DNA from: JANXQE01 sp035651635
Lineage (GTDB): Bacteria; Verrucomicrobiota; Verrucomicrobiia; Limisphaerales; UBA8199
Assembly: GCA_035651635.1 (NCBI GenBank)
Contig: DASRFK010000080.1
Coordinates: 1-16,793, forward strand
Direction: 5' to 3'
DNA length: 16,793 bases
This document shows, in pieces, positions 7,005 to 14,018 of this stretch; position 1 is the first letter of the stretch, and every line of letters starts with the position of its first letter. The notes beneath the pieces were generated by a model. It was not told where the DNA came from. It did not search any database and worked only from the letters and a program-made list of their open reading frames with translations. The position numbers were made by a program, and so were the translations under genes.

Positions 7005-7790
7005 CTTGGCACCCCCCGCGCCGCAACCATTGGGGTGGGTCGCAATTGCTGGTCGGAGCCGAATGGTGATCTCGTTGTTGTAGTCCAACGCCACTTTGCC
7101 TTGGTTTCGAAAGCCGGCGAGCCGGATAAAAGGCTGTTCCCGCTTAAGCGCGCGATTTCTGGTGCGGATCTTGTATTGGTGGTTCCGAAAGGGGAAGGGG
7201 TAGAGCTCAACCATGAGTTCAACGACGTTACGATATACATCGAAGAGCGAGCCGCAATCGCCCATAACCACGCCAGCATTTAAGTAGAATTTTCCGCCGC
7301 CGCACAACCGGTTCTCGAACCCATCAATCTTCCGCCGTTGATAGGAAATGATCCCTGAGTTCATTGAGGCATTGGTCGCATTAAATAATGCGAGTCCATA
7401 ATAACTGCGCCGATACCGTTCAATCAGCGCCAAAAGAGAACGTGGCAGAATGACATCGTAAGCATCGAGGAACAAGACGATGGTGTCGGCCAGGTTCTCC
7501 TGGTTGGCGGACAAAAAATCAAAGAACAAAAAGGGTTTATAGGTGTTGATCCAATGCCGGATGTCACGTCCCAATTTGACGAATCGAAGATTCGAGGCTA
7601 CGCATTGCCGCTCCAGCAACGAGCCCTCGCCATTGTGGCAAAATACCACGAGCGCCTGATCGGCCGGGCCGCAGTTTACCATGGGATAATCGTACTCGAC
7701 CTTTATGTCCTTTTGACTGAAGTGAACAATGCGATCCAGTTCGAGAATCTCTGAATATTTAACGGTTTTCACCTGAATCCGGGCTGACAT
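6975..7790 (-). CDS. Glycosyltransferase resembling the PLOD/LH3 (procollagen-lysine) GT domain
   Basis: 271 residues, cytoplasmic by appearance (no signal or membrane segment). The metal/nucleotide-sugar motif LFLDAYDVIL (DAYD at 109-112) and FYLNAGVVMG (168-177) match the order and spacing of DSYDVIL and RFLNSGGFIG in the animal PLOD3 glycosyltransferase domain. LDYNNE (235-240) and ATHPNG (250-255) fit its later elements. The acidic DDQ stretch seen in LH3 is REQ here (217-219), so activity may differ. The ATG at 7788-7790 is chosen because it overlaps the stop of the radical SAM gene as TGATG, which means translational coupling; the frame open to 7820 lies inside that gene. GC looks lower than in neighbours (near half). 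The 3' end overlaps the propeller gene by 30 bp. Donor and acceptor are unknown. Confidence 0.72.
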   Translation of the reverse strand: MSARIQVKTVKYSEILELDRIVHFSQKDIKVEYDYPMVNCGPADQALVVFCHNGEGSLLERQCVASNLRFVKLGRDIRHWINTYKPFLFFDFLSANQENLADTIVLFLDAYDVILPRSLLALIERYRRSYYGLALFNATNASMNSGIISYQRRKIDGFENRLCGGGKFYLNAGVVMGDCGSLFDVYRNVVELMVELYPFPFRNHQYKIRTRNRALKREQPFIRLAGFRNQGKVALDYNNEITIRLRPAIATHPNGCGAGGAKLASPDLQAD

Positions 7791-9217
7791 CAAGGTGCGC
7801 TTAGGCCGCCGTGGGGCCAAAGCCGCTGGGCGGCTGCGAAATAGCTCCAGAGCGGACCCGTTACGCCTCTTTGCCGCAACCGGGCCACGAGTTTCTCGTA
7901 ACCCGGAGCGAAATTCCCGACGATCCAGTTTGGGGACCGCGCGGCGAAGCCTCTCAATGAATTGAGCACGCCTTCGAGAGTTAATCCCGGTGCAAGATAA
8001 TACGCCGGCTTCAGGAGGTTCAGGCCACTGGGAAGCAACCCTTCGGCCAGAGCTCGTTCGTACAGCGCCGTGCCGGGGTAGATGCGCATGCCGGGCATGG
8101 CCAGGATAATCGCGCCGCCGAGGGAGCGTGAATTCTCGAAGCCCTGGTCCAGCGTGGCACTGGTTTCACCCGGCCCACCGGCGATGACAAAGTGGCAAAA
8201 ATCGATTTCTGCATTGCGCGCCAGTTCCGTTGACTGAAAGACATCCTCGAAGCTGAAGTCTTTCTGGTAAGCGGCCAGCACTTCGTCACAAAAACTGTCC
8301 GATCCGAATTCGATATGAGCCAGGCCTGCCCGAGCCATCAGGGATATCAGCTCGCGAGACAATCCCTGTGGACGCAGAAAGCAACCCCAGCGCACTTTGA
8401 CATTCCGACGGAGGAGAGCTTCGCATACGGCGGTGACATGCGCTGCGGAGGAGTTAAAAACCGAATCGACCAGGAAAACGTAATCCGCTCCCAGCCGACG
8501 CACCTGCTCGAATTCCTCGACGACTTCTTCTGCATCGCGGTTGCGATGGCGGCGCCCTTCGATAAGAGGATAGGAACAGTAACAGCAACGGTGGCCGCAC
8601 CCGCGTTGGGTTTGCAAATTCAGCACGCCCCCACGTTGCAGATAATAGGACAGCAGCCGCGGCGGCCAATCGGTGTCACTCAGGTGGATCGCCGAGCCGG
8701 GGCCGGCCGGAGGATTTATGATGAGCTCGTTACCTCGGCGAAAGACCAGCCCGGCAATGGCAGTGGGCTCCTTCCGAATGCACAGCGCCTCGAGCAAATC
8801 GACAAAGGCCGTTTCACCTGCGCCGACGATGCCGTAGTCCGCTCCGGTCCAGTCAAGCAACTCGCGCGGAAAAATACTGAATCCGCTACCGCCCAGAATG
8901 ACTTTGGTGGAGCACCCGCGGTGAACCGTTTCGACCAACTCCTTGAGTCCAGTCACAAATACTTCGCGCTTGCCGATCAGGACATCGTCGATGTTGCGGA
9001 CGGAGACTCCCACGACATCCGGAGCGAACTCGGTTAAAACGGTGCCGAGCTGTTCCTGCTCGAAGAGTGAATCCAGCCAGCGGACTTCATGTCCGGCCCG
9101 CCGTGCTGCCGCGTTCAGGTGGGCCAGGCCCAGGGGAAATACGGGTTCAGGCGTGGCGCAGCGGTTGGCACTGATTAGCAGGACCCGCAACTTCTGGATG
9201 GCGACTCTTGCGGCCAT
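7790..9217 (-). CDS. B12-binding domain radical SAM protein
   Basis: 475 residues. Residues 10-140 form a cobalamin-binding Rossmann domain (LRVLLISAN, FPLGLAHLNAAARRAGHEV, PDVVGVSVRNIDDV, KVILGGSGFSIFP). From about 200 comes a radical SAM barrel with the 4Fe-4S motif Cys207-X3-Cys211-X2-Cys214 in QRGCGHRCCYCSYP, then a SAM-binding region around FVIAGGPGET. About 110 C-terminal residues follow, including PGMRIYPGTALYERAL. The GVSVRNIDD signature reminds me of B12/radical SAM proteins associated with lipid or cell-envelope modification. Such enzymes often methylate unactivated carbon, but the B12 domain usually lacks the DxHxxG motif, as here. It heads a two-gene unit with the glycosyltransferase (TGATG overlap) and diverges from the sigma-54 regulator. 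Confidence 0.87.
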   Translation of the reverse strand: MAARVAIQKLRVLLISANRCATPEPVFPLGLAHLNAAARRAGHEVRWLDSLFEQEQLGTVLTEFAPDVVGVSVRNIDDVLIGKREVFVTGLKELVETVHRGCSTKVILGGSGFSIFPRELLDWTGADYGIVGAGETAFVDLLEALCIRKEPTAIAGLVFRRGNELIINPPAGPGSAIHLSDTDWPPRLLSYYLQRGGVLNLQTQRGCGHRCCYCSYPLIEGRRHRNRDAEEVVEEFEQVRRLGADYVFLVDSVFNSSAAHVTAVCEALLRRNVKVRWGCFLRPQGLSRELISLMARAGLAHIEFGSDSFCDEVLAAYQKDFSFEDVFQSTELARNAEIDFCHFVIAGGPGETSATLDQGFENSRSLGGAIILAMPGMRIYPGTALYERALAEGLLPSGLNLLKPAYYLAPGLTLEGVLNSLRGFAARSPNWIVGNFAPGYEKLVARLRQRGVTGPLWSYFAAAQRLWPHGGLSAP

Positions 9218-9305
9218 GAGGGCAGCTTACCAAAGTCGCGGTCGGGATGCTGCGAAATTCGTTCAAGCCTTCACTCAGCACCGGCATGCGATTTGGCTAT
9301 GAGAA

Positions 9306-9336
9306 AAGGAGGGTTTTGACTATGCTGCGCATTTAG
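9306..9336 (+). promoter_or_regulatory. Strong Shine-Dalgarno with a four-codon leader frame
   Basis: AAGGAGG at 9306-9312 is the best ribosome-binding sequence noticed in the window. It does not sit before the regulator's start but 9 bases before an ATG at 9322 that opens the frame ATG CTG CGC ATT TAG (MLRI-stop). The stop lies 16 bp before the regulator's ATG at 9353, which has only a short AGGG of its own (9345-9348). Ribosomes ending the leader could re-initiate on the regulator. The reading as a leader peptide is inference. Confidence 0.35.
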
Positions 9337-9341
9337 TGCCG
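9326..9341 (-). promoter_or_regulatory. Possible sigma-54 (-24/-12) promoter facing the radical SAM gene
   Basis: On the minus strand this reads CGGCACTAAATGCGCA. Against the sigma-54 consensus TGGCAC-N5-TTGCA it keeps the GG and GC dinucleotides at the required 10-bp spacing, plus CAC and the final A, but it misses the leading T and both T's before GC. It would start transcription about 110 bp before the radical SAM gene. The adjacent divergent gene encodes a sigma-54-dependent activator, which makes the match more interesting, but a match of this quality can occur by chance. Confidence 0.25.
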
Positions 9342-9352
9342 CGTAGGGATAC

Positions 9353-10798
9353 ATGAACAAATTGCTGTTAATTGACGACGAAACGGACGTGCAATATTCG
9401 TTCCAGCGAATCTTTGATTCGCCGGAGATCGAGCTTACGACCGCTTCGAGCGGGGAAGAAGCTCTGCGTCTCCTGCCCAAAGTGAAGCCGGACCTGGTAA
9501 TGATGGACGTCCGCATGGGAGGGATGAGCGGTCTGGAGACACTTCGTCGGATCCGGCAACTGGATTCGAAGTTACTGGTGATCCTGATGACGGCGTATGG
9601 GACGACGCAGACGGCCATCGAAGCGATGAAGCTTGGGGCGTACGATTACCTGCTCAAACCGTTTGACGTGCCCAAGCTCAAGGAGCTGGTGCAGAACGCG
9701 CTGAAGGCGGCACGCGACATGAAGCAGGTGGTCTCGTACCAACCCTTGCTCGAAAGTGAGGATTATGAGCTGGGTATCGTGGGGCGCAGCGAGACGATGC
9801 AGCAGGTATTCAAGCTGATTGGGCAGTTAGCGGCGTCCGACGCCACGGCCTTGATCACCGGCGAGAGCGGGACCGGCAAGGAATTGGTCGCACGAGCTAT
9901 CTACCACCACAGCAACCGCAGCGCCCAGCCATTTCTGGCGGTGAACTGCGCGGCCATTCCCGAGCAGTTGCTCGAAAGCGAGCTCTTTGGCCATGAGCGC
10001 GGCTCCTTTACGGGGGCGACCTTGCAACGGATCGGTAAGTTCGAGCAGTGCAATCGCGGCACGCTGTTCCTGGACGAAATTGGGGACATGACCCCGGCAA
10101 CGCAGACCAAGATCCTGCGCGTGCTCCAGTCCGGCACCTTCGAGCGGGTGGGCGGCAATCAACCCATCAAGGTCGATGTGCGAATTATCGCGGCGACCAA
10201 TAAGCCGCTCGAACAAGCGGTAGCCGCGCGTCAGTTTCGCGAGGATCTTTTTTATCGGCTCAACGTCGTGCGTATTCATATTCCTCCTTTACGGGATCGA
10301 CGGGAGGATATCCGCCTTTTGGTGAACTATTTTCTGAACAAATTCGCCAAAGACCAGACCGTGCCCCCGCGTTCGATTGCACCCGGAGTGCTCAAGGCGC
10401 TCGAGAAATACCATTGGCCGGGCAATGTTCGTGAGTTGGAGAATATCGTGCGTCGCGCCCTGGTCATGGCCAAGGGTGAAGCCATCCTGCTGTCGGATCT
10501 GCCGGGCGAGATCAGTGGCCAGGCCCAAGGCGGGTCCCCCGGCGGCCCGATACCGGTGCCGGTCGGCGAGGCTGGTACCGGCGATGTCTCGAATCTGGCG
10601 CGGCAGCTTTTTCAGTGGGCCAAGCGCGAACCCAAGCTCAAGATCATCCCGGCGGTGGAGCGGGAATTGGTGATCCAGGCGCTCAAGGAAACTGACGGCA
10701 ACCAGGTCCATGCCGCCAAGCTTTTGGGCATCACCCGCGCCACCTTGCGCAAACGCGTCGAAAAGTTCGGGATTCAGCGTGAGTTGAACATCAAGTGA
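9353..10798 (+). CDS. Sigma-54-dependent response regulator (NtrC family)
   Basis: 481 residues with three domains. The receiver (1-120) has acidic Asp8/Asp9, phospho-acceptor Asp52 in MMDVRM, Thr80 and Lys102. The AAA+ sigma-54 activator (about 138-385) shows Walker A GESGTGKE (170-177), the sigma-54 contact loop GSFTGA (217-222, the usual GAFTGA with Ser), Walker B GTLFLDEI (236-243), the REDLFYRLNV region and WPGNVRELENIVRRAL. After a Gly/Pro linker, a Fis-type helix-turn-helix (about 434-470, NQVHAAKLLGITRATLRKR) binds DNA. It should switch on sigma-54 promoters when phosphorylated. No sensor kinase is present, so its partner is elsewhere. The ATG at 9353 begins exactly at the receiver's first strand. 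The following glycosyltransferase start overlaps its stop (GTGA). Confidence 0.96.
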   Translation: MNKLLLIDDETDVQYSFQRIFDSPEIELTTASSGEEALRLLPKVKPDLVMMDVRMGGMSGLETLRRIRQLDSKLLVILMTAYGTTQTAIEAMKLGAYDYLLKPFDVPKLKELVQNALKAARDMKQVVSYQPLLESEDYELGIVGRSETMQQVFKLIGQLAASDATALITGESGTGKELVARAIYHHSNRSAQPFLAVNCAAIPEQLLESELFGHERGSFTGATLQRIGKFEQCNRGTLFLDEIGDMTPATQTKILRVLQSGTFERVGGNQPIKVDVRIIAATNKPLEQAVAARQFREDLFYRLNVVRIHIPPLRDRREDIRLLVNYFLNKFAKDQTVPPRSIAPGVLKALEKYHWPGNVRELENIVRRALVMAKGEAILLSDLPGEISGQAQGGSPGGPIPVPVGEAGTGDVSNLARQLFQWAKREPKLKIIPAVERELVIQALKETDGNQVHAAKLLGITRATLRKRVEKFGIQRELNIK

Positions 10799-11640
10799 CG
10801 GAGCCGAGCCTGTTGCTGTTGATCCCGGCTTATAACGAAGAAGCCCGGATCGAGCCGGTGTTGCGCGAATTCGCGCAGTACTTTCAAGACAATTACCAGG
10901 GCAAGTTTTCGCTCGTGGTGGTCTTGAACGGCTGCCGCGACAACACTTTAGGCGTGGTGGAGCGTGTCGCGCGCGACTTCCCTTCCATCCGCGCCGAGAA
11001 TTTTCCGGACCCTATCGGCAAAGGCGGCGCCCTTATCGAAGGGTTGCGCCTGGCGCCCGCGGCGGATGTTATTGGCTACGTGGACGCCGATGGCGCTTCC
11101 CCGCCGCGCGCGTTTCATGCGCTGGTCAAGCTGATTGGCGAGGCCGATTGCGTGATTGGCTCCCGGTGGCTCCCCGGCGCCCTGTTGCACCAGGCTCAAA
11201 CCAAATTGCGCCGCTTTACCAGCCGCTGTTTTCACATGATTGTCGCCAGCCTCTTTCCTTCAATGCACATCAAGGACACACAGTGTCCCTGCAAGGTTGT
11301 CCGGCGCTCCGCCGTCGAAGCCATCCATTCTTCGCTGCGGATTGCGGACCTGGCGTTTGACGTCAACCTGCTGGTCTCGCTTAAGCGCGCGGGTTTCTCC
11401 ATCCGCGAGGTGCCGACCGAGTGGACCGATAAGATTGGTTCAAAAGTGACGGCATCGCTGTTCCGCTCTTCGTTGACGATGTTCTTATCCGTGGTGCGAA
11501 TTCGGCTGATTTACTCGCCGTTTTATCCCTGGCTGCGCCCGTTGCGTCCGCTCGAAGGTTGGGTCTACAAAAAACTGCGTGCTCCTCCACCGCGCCCCGC
11601 GGCGGAGAAACCGGCTCCGCCGCATGACGCCAATGGTTGA
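10795..11640 (+). CDS. Family 2 glycosyltransferase (polyprenyl-phosphate sugar synthase-like)
   Basis: 281 residues. A GT-A fold enzyme with the N-terminal strand LLLLIPAYNEEARIEPVL, the NGCRDNT nucleotide-binding turn, GKGGALIEGL and the metal-binding YVDADG (Asp97 and Asp99). ADCVIGSRW and KDTQCPCKVVRR are typical of the dolichol/undecaprenyl-phosphate mannose or glucose synthase branch. A weakly hydrophobic stretch near 230-245 could touch the membrane; the tail is Pro/Arg-rich. Lipid-linked sugar as product is an inference from this branch. The start is GTG at 10795, overlapping the regulator's TGA by four bases (GTGA), so it is translationally coupled to a transcription factor, an unusual pairing that suggests both belong to one surface-glycan programme. 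Confidence 0.9.
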   Translation: MTEPSLLLLIPAYNEEARIEPVLREFAQYFQDNYQGKFSLVVVLNGCRDNTLGVVERVARDFPSIRAENFPDPIGKGGALIEGLRLAPAADVIGYVDADGASPPRAFHALVKLIGEADCVIGSRWLPGALLHQAQTKLRRFTSRCFHMIVASLFPSMHIKDTQCPCKVVRRSAVEAIHSSLRIADLAFDVNLLVSLKRAGFSIREVPTEWTDKIGSKVTASLFRSSLTMFLSVVRIRLIYSPFYPWLRPLRPLEGWVYKKLRAPPPRPAAEKPAPPHDANG

Positions 11641-11975
11641 TGGGCCGCCTGCGCGCGCGAGCAGCGCAGGACTTCGAGCGGCGCTGATACAGATTGCTGA
11701 AACAACTTGGGGCGCGCTGGTGTCTTGAGCTCTGAATATCGGGAGCCGCCACAGCGTCGGCAGTTGTGTGCTGGAACCCGTTTGTTTGTAATCTGTCAGT
11801 GACGGCGGGGCTTTGCGGTCAGTGCGACACTTTTTCCGGGGTTGCGGGCGGGAAAAAATGCGAACCGAGCCCAAAGCGCCGCCGGTACTGACCCGTTACA
11901 CCCGTGTTGCAATCAGTAGTTAAACAAAAAACATAAGCGGCTTATCATCAGGGTTTGTTTGACGAAACCAAGCCG
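11641..11975. other. Intergenic gap upstream of the TolC-family gene
   Basis: About 335 bp with no convincing gene. Besides the 3' hairpin it holds TTTTTCC (11831-11837) and GGAAAAA (11851-11857), an AT-capped inverted pair around a G-rich loop. The stretch 11907-11936 (TTGCAA, then an A-rich run with CATAA) is a weak sigma-70-like promoter candidate for the TolC-family gene. Frames on the minus strand across it show no domain features. Confidence 0.35.
11648..11670. terminator. Hairpin after the GT2 gene
   Basis: CCTGCGC (11648-11654) and GCGCAGG (11664-11670) form a perfect 7-bp GC-rich stem 7 bp after the stop codon, and flanking GCCGC / GCGGC could extend it with a bulge. No T tract follows, so it is at most a candidate for a Rho-assisted terminator or 3'-end stabiliser. 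Confidence 0.4.
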
Positions 11976-13514
11976 ATGCCCCAATCTCCGCTGACGATGA
12001 GAATCTTGAGAATCCTCTGCGTCCTGGCTATCGCCGGGACGGTGGCAATGGCCCAAACAAACGCCACGAATACGGTGCGCCAACTTTCCCTTCAGGACTG
12101 CATTCAACTTGCGCTCCAGCACAATCTCGACCTGCAAATCGACCGGTACAACCCGCAAATCGCGCTGTTCAATCTGCGCGGGGATTACGGCGCGTATGAT
12201 CCTTCCTTTTCGCTATCCGGACAGCACGACCATAACGAAGCAGGCAGCCAGATCCTGGCCGGGGGATTTATCATTCCCGGGTCGATTTCGGATGATAACT
12301 CCTTCAGTGGCGGTTTAACCGGAGCGACGCCGATCGGCACCACCTACAGCCTCCAGGGCAACACACGGGATCAATATGGCCAGAGTTTTGGCCTCGATAC
12401 TAACGGACTGATAGCACGTCCCTTTGAGAACAGTGGCGCTTCCGCCTCAATCAGCGCGACGCAGCCATTGCTCAAGAATTTGTGGATAGATAACAACCGG
12501 CTGGTCATTCGGATTGCCCGAAACCGGCTCAAGTACTCCGAACTGACGCTTCGGCTGCAGATCATGCAGACGATTACGACGCTGGAGCAGGCCTATTACG
12601 ATCTGATTTACAATCGGGAAAACGTCATCGTGCAACAGAAGGCCGTCGAATTGGCCGAGCGCCTGGTGATGGAAAACCGCAAACGGCTGGAGGTCGGCGC
12701 GCTGGCGCCACTGGATCTGCAGTCCGCCGAGGCGCAGGCAGCCTCGACGCGGGCGGCGGTGATCGCTGCCAACAGCCAACTCGGCACCCAGGAACGCCTG
12801 CTCAAGTCGTTGATCACCGACGCTTATGCCAATGAATGGGCCAATGTCGGCATTGAACCGGGCGCCAAGCTAATGGCCCCGGCACCGGTCGTGAACCTCC
12901 AGGACAGCTGGTCCAAGGGTCTGGCGCAGCGACCAGAACTGTTACAGGCCAAACTGGACGTCGAGCGCCAGGGGATCCAACTGAAGTACGACAAAAACCA
13001 GCTTTGGCCTGAGCTGGACGTGTTCGGCACGTACGGATTTAACGGGTCCGGCAAGGAATTCAGCTCGGCATTGGGGGATTTCCAGACGACCGATCGGCCG
13101 TTCTACACGTACGGTGGCAAAATCATCGTTCCGCTGGCCAACGTACGAGCGCGCAACAGTTATAAAGCCGACAAAGCGAACATGCAGCAATTCGTGCTCA
13201 CCCTGAAGCAACTCGAACAGAACATCATGATTCAGATTGATAATGATATAGGCACCATTCAGGCCAACTACGACCAGGTTCAAGCCACCCGCGCCGCTCG
13301 CGAGTATGAGGAAGCGGCCCTGGATGCCGAGCAGAAGAAACTCGAAAGTGGCAAGAGCACCACCTACACCGTCCTGCAAGTACAGCGCGATTTGACCACG
13401 GCTCGCGGAAACGAGATCCAGGCCCTGGATACCTACAACAAAAGCCTTTCGCAGCTTAGCCTCCACGAAGGATCAACCCTCGACCGGCTCAATATCACAC
13501 TGGAGACCAAGTAA
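11976..13514 (+). CDS. TolC-family outer-membrane efflux protein
   Basis: About 512 residues. The signal peptide MRILRILCVLAIAGTVAMAQ is followed by LSLQDCIQLALQHNLDLQI, the hallmark first helix of outer-membrane efflux proteins. Two OEP repeats follow: strand/helix regions with SATQPLLKN and the long coiled-coil ITTLEQAYYDLIYNRENVIVQQKAVELAERLV, then a second set with RPELLQAKLDVERQGIQLKYDKNQLWPELDVFGTYGFNGSG and a C-terminal helix ending NKSLSQLSLHEG. It should form a trimeric channel across the outer membrane and periplasm for type I secretion or RND/MacAB efflux. No adaptor or pump gene adjoins it, so its partners are elsewhere. Starts at 11955 (TTG) and 11997 (ATG, directly before the signal peptide) are alternatives. 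Confidence 0.92.
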   Translation: MPQSPLTMRILRILCVLAIAGTVAMAQTNATNTVRQLSLQDCIQLALQHNLDLQIDRYNPQIALFNLRGDYGAYDPSFSLSGQHDHNEAGSQILAGGFIIPGSISDDNSFSGGLTGATPIGTTYSLQGNTRDQYGQSFGLDTNGLIARPFENSGASASISATQPLLKNLWIDNNRLVIRIARNRLKYSELTLRLQIMQTITTLEQAYYDLIYNRENVIVQQKAVELAERLVMENRKRLEVGALAPLDLQSAEAQAASTRAAVIAANSQLGTQERLLKSLITDAYANEWANVGIEPGAKLMAPAPVVNLQDSWSKGLAQRPELLQAKLDVERQGIQLKYDKNQLWPELDVFGTYGFNGSGKEFSSALGDFQTTDRPFYTYGGKIIVPLANVRARNSYKADKANMQQFVLTLKQLEQNIMIQIDNDIGTIQANYDQVQATRAAREYEEAALDAEQKKLESGKSTTYTVLQVQRDLTTARGNEIQALDTYNKSLSQLSLHEGSTLDRLNITLETK

Positions 13515-14018
13515 ACCCCGCGCTCCCGGGTGGGCATTGGCTGTCCCGACAGTGCCTCAAATCAGGCCAGCCTGCATGAGCTGCGAAAGGAGCTAACCGC
13601 GAGTATCGGCAGGGTTGGTCAGATGGGAAGCCATCCGAAGCACGGTAGCCTGGCTGTTAAGATTCGGATTTGCCGCCCAAAAAGGTAATCGGAACCGGCT
13701 GCGGGATATCGGGCAGCTGGCGCATGCTAATTCTCAGCGTGTACCTTATTTTGGCGGCAGCTTTTCGCCGAGCAGCGGTGCGGAATTGCAGTAACAGGGG
13801 GGTATGAGGCCGCGACTCAAGCGGCTTGGCCGGAAATAGGGCGAACCCTCTTACTTCCTGCAACAATTTTAACATGTTCATCCTGGCGGCCATGTGCGCG
13901 ATGAGGTAGCTGCTGCAAGTCACGTGCCATGGCAAGGTTGCGAAAATATGCGGCCTGGGAACGAATTTCAGTTCCCGCTTGGCACTCCAGAGCGCTTCTG
14001 CTTAGCTCAGCCCGCCGC
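13515..14018. other. Long gap between the TolC-family gene and lptD
   Basis: About 500 bp before the preferred lptD start. Just after the TolC stop, CTGTC (13541-13545) and GACAG (13548-13552) form a short hairpin. GATGG (13623-13627) and CCATC (13632-13636) flank a GAAG tetraloop. The region contains one possible small minus-strand gene (separate entry). No known riboswitch core could be matched. The bases just before lptD lack a clear Shine-Dalgarno sequence. Confidence 0.35.
13657..13881 (-). CDS. Possible small basic protein (74 aa), doubtful
   Basis: A frame of 74 codons starting MNMLKLLQEVRGFALFPAKP, with a basic centre (RTAARRKAAAKIRYTLRI) and a C-terminal Pro-rich part (QLPDIPQPVPITFLGGKSES). 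It is the only continuous frame that fills the gap between two plus-strand outer-membrane genes and is not antisense to a gene. Longer starts reach 13935. No signal, membrane segment or known motif is present and no ribosome-binding site is clear, so it may be a chance frame. Confidence 0.25.
   Translation of the reverse strand: MNMLKLLQEVRGFALFPAKPLESRPHTPLLLQFRTAARRKAAAKIRYTLRISMRQLPDIPQPVPITFLGGKSES

Noticed and set aside
8315..9037. Plus-strand frame of 240 codons inside the radical SAM gene
   Set aside because: The minus strand there encodes the CxxxCxxC motif and cobalamin domain; the plus frame is a shadow.
11381..11874. Minus-strand frames over the GT2 gene end and the following gap
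   Set aside because: They are partly antisense to the GT2 gene and have an Arg/Ser-rich composition typical of chance frames in GC-rich DNA.
13561..13680. Riboswitch (cobalamin or cyclic di-GMP type) upstream of lptD
   Set aside because: Short hairpins and a GAAG loop are present, but the conserved cores of these classes could not be matched by eye.
13929..14018. Upstream start for lptD
   Set aside because: The extra 30 residues would precede the signal peptide starting at 14019, and there is no ribosome-binding sequence.
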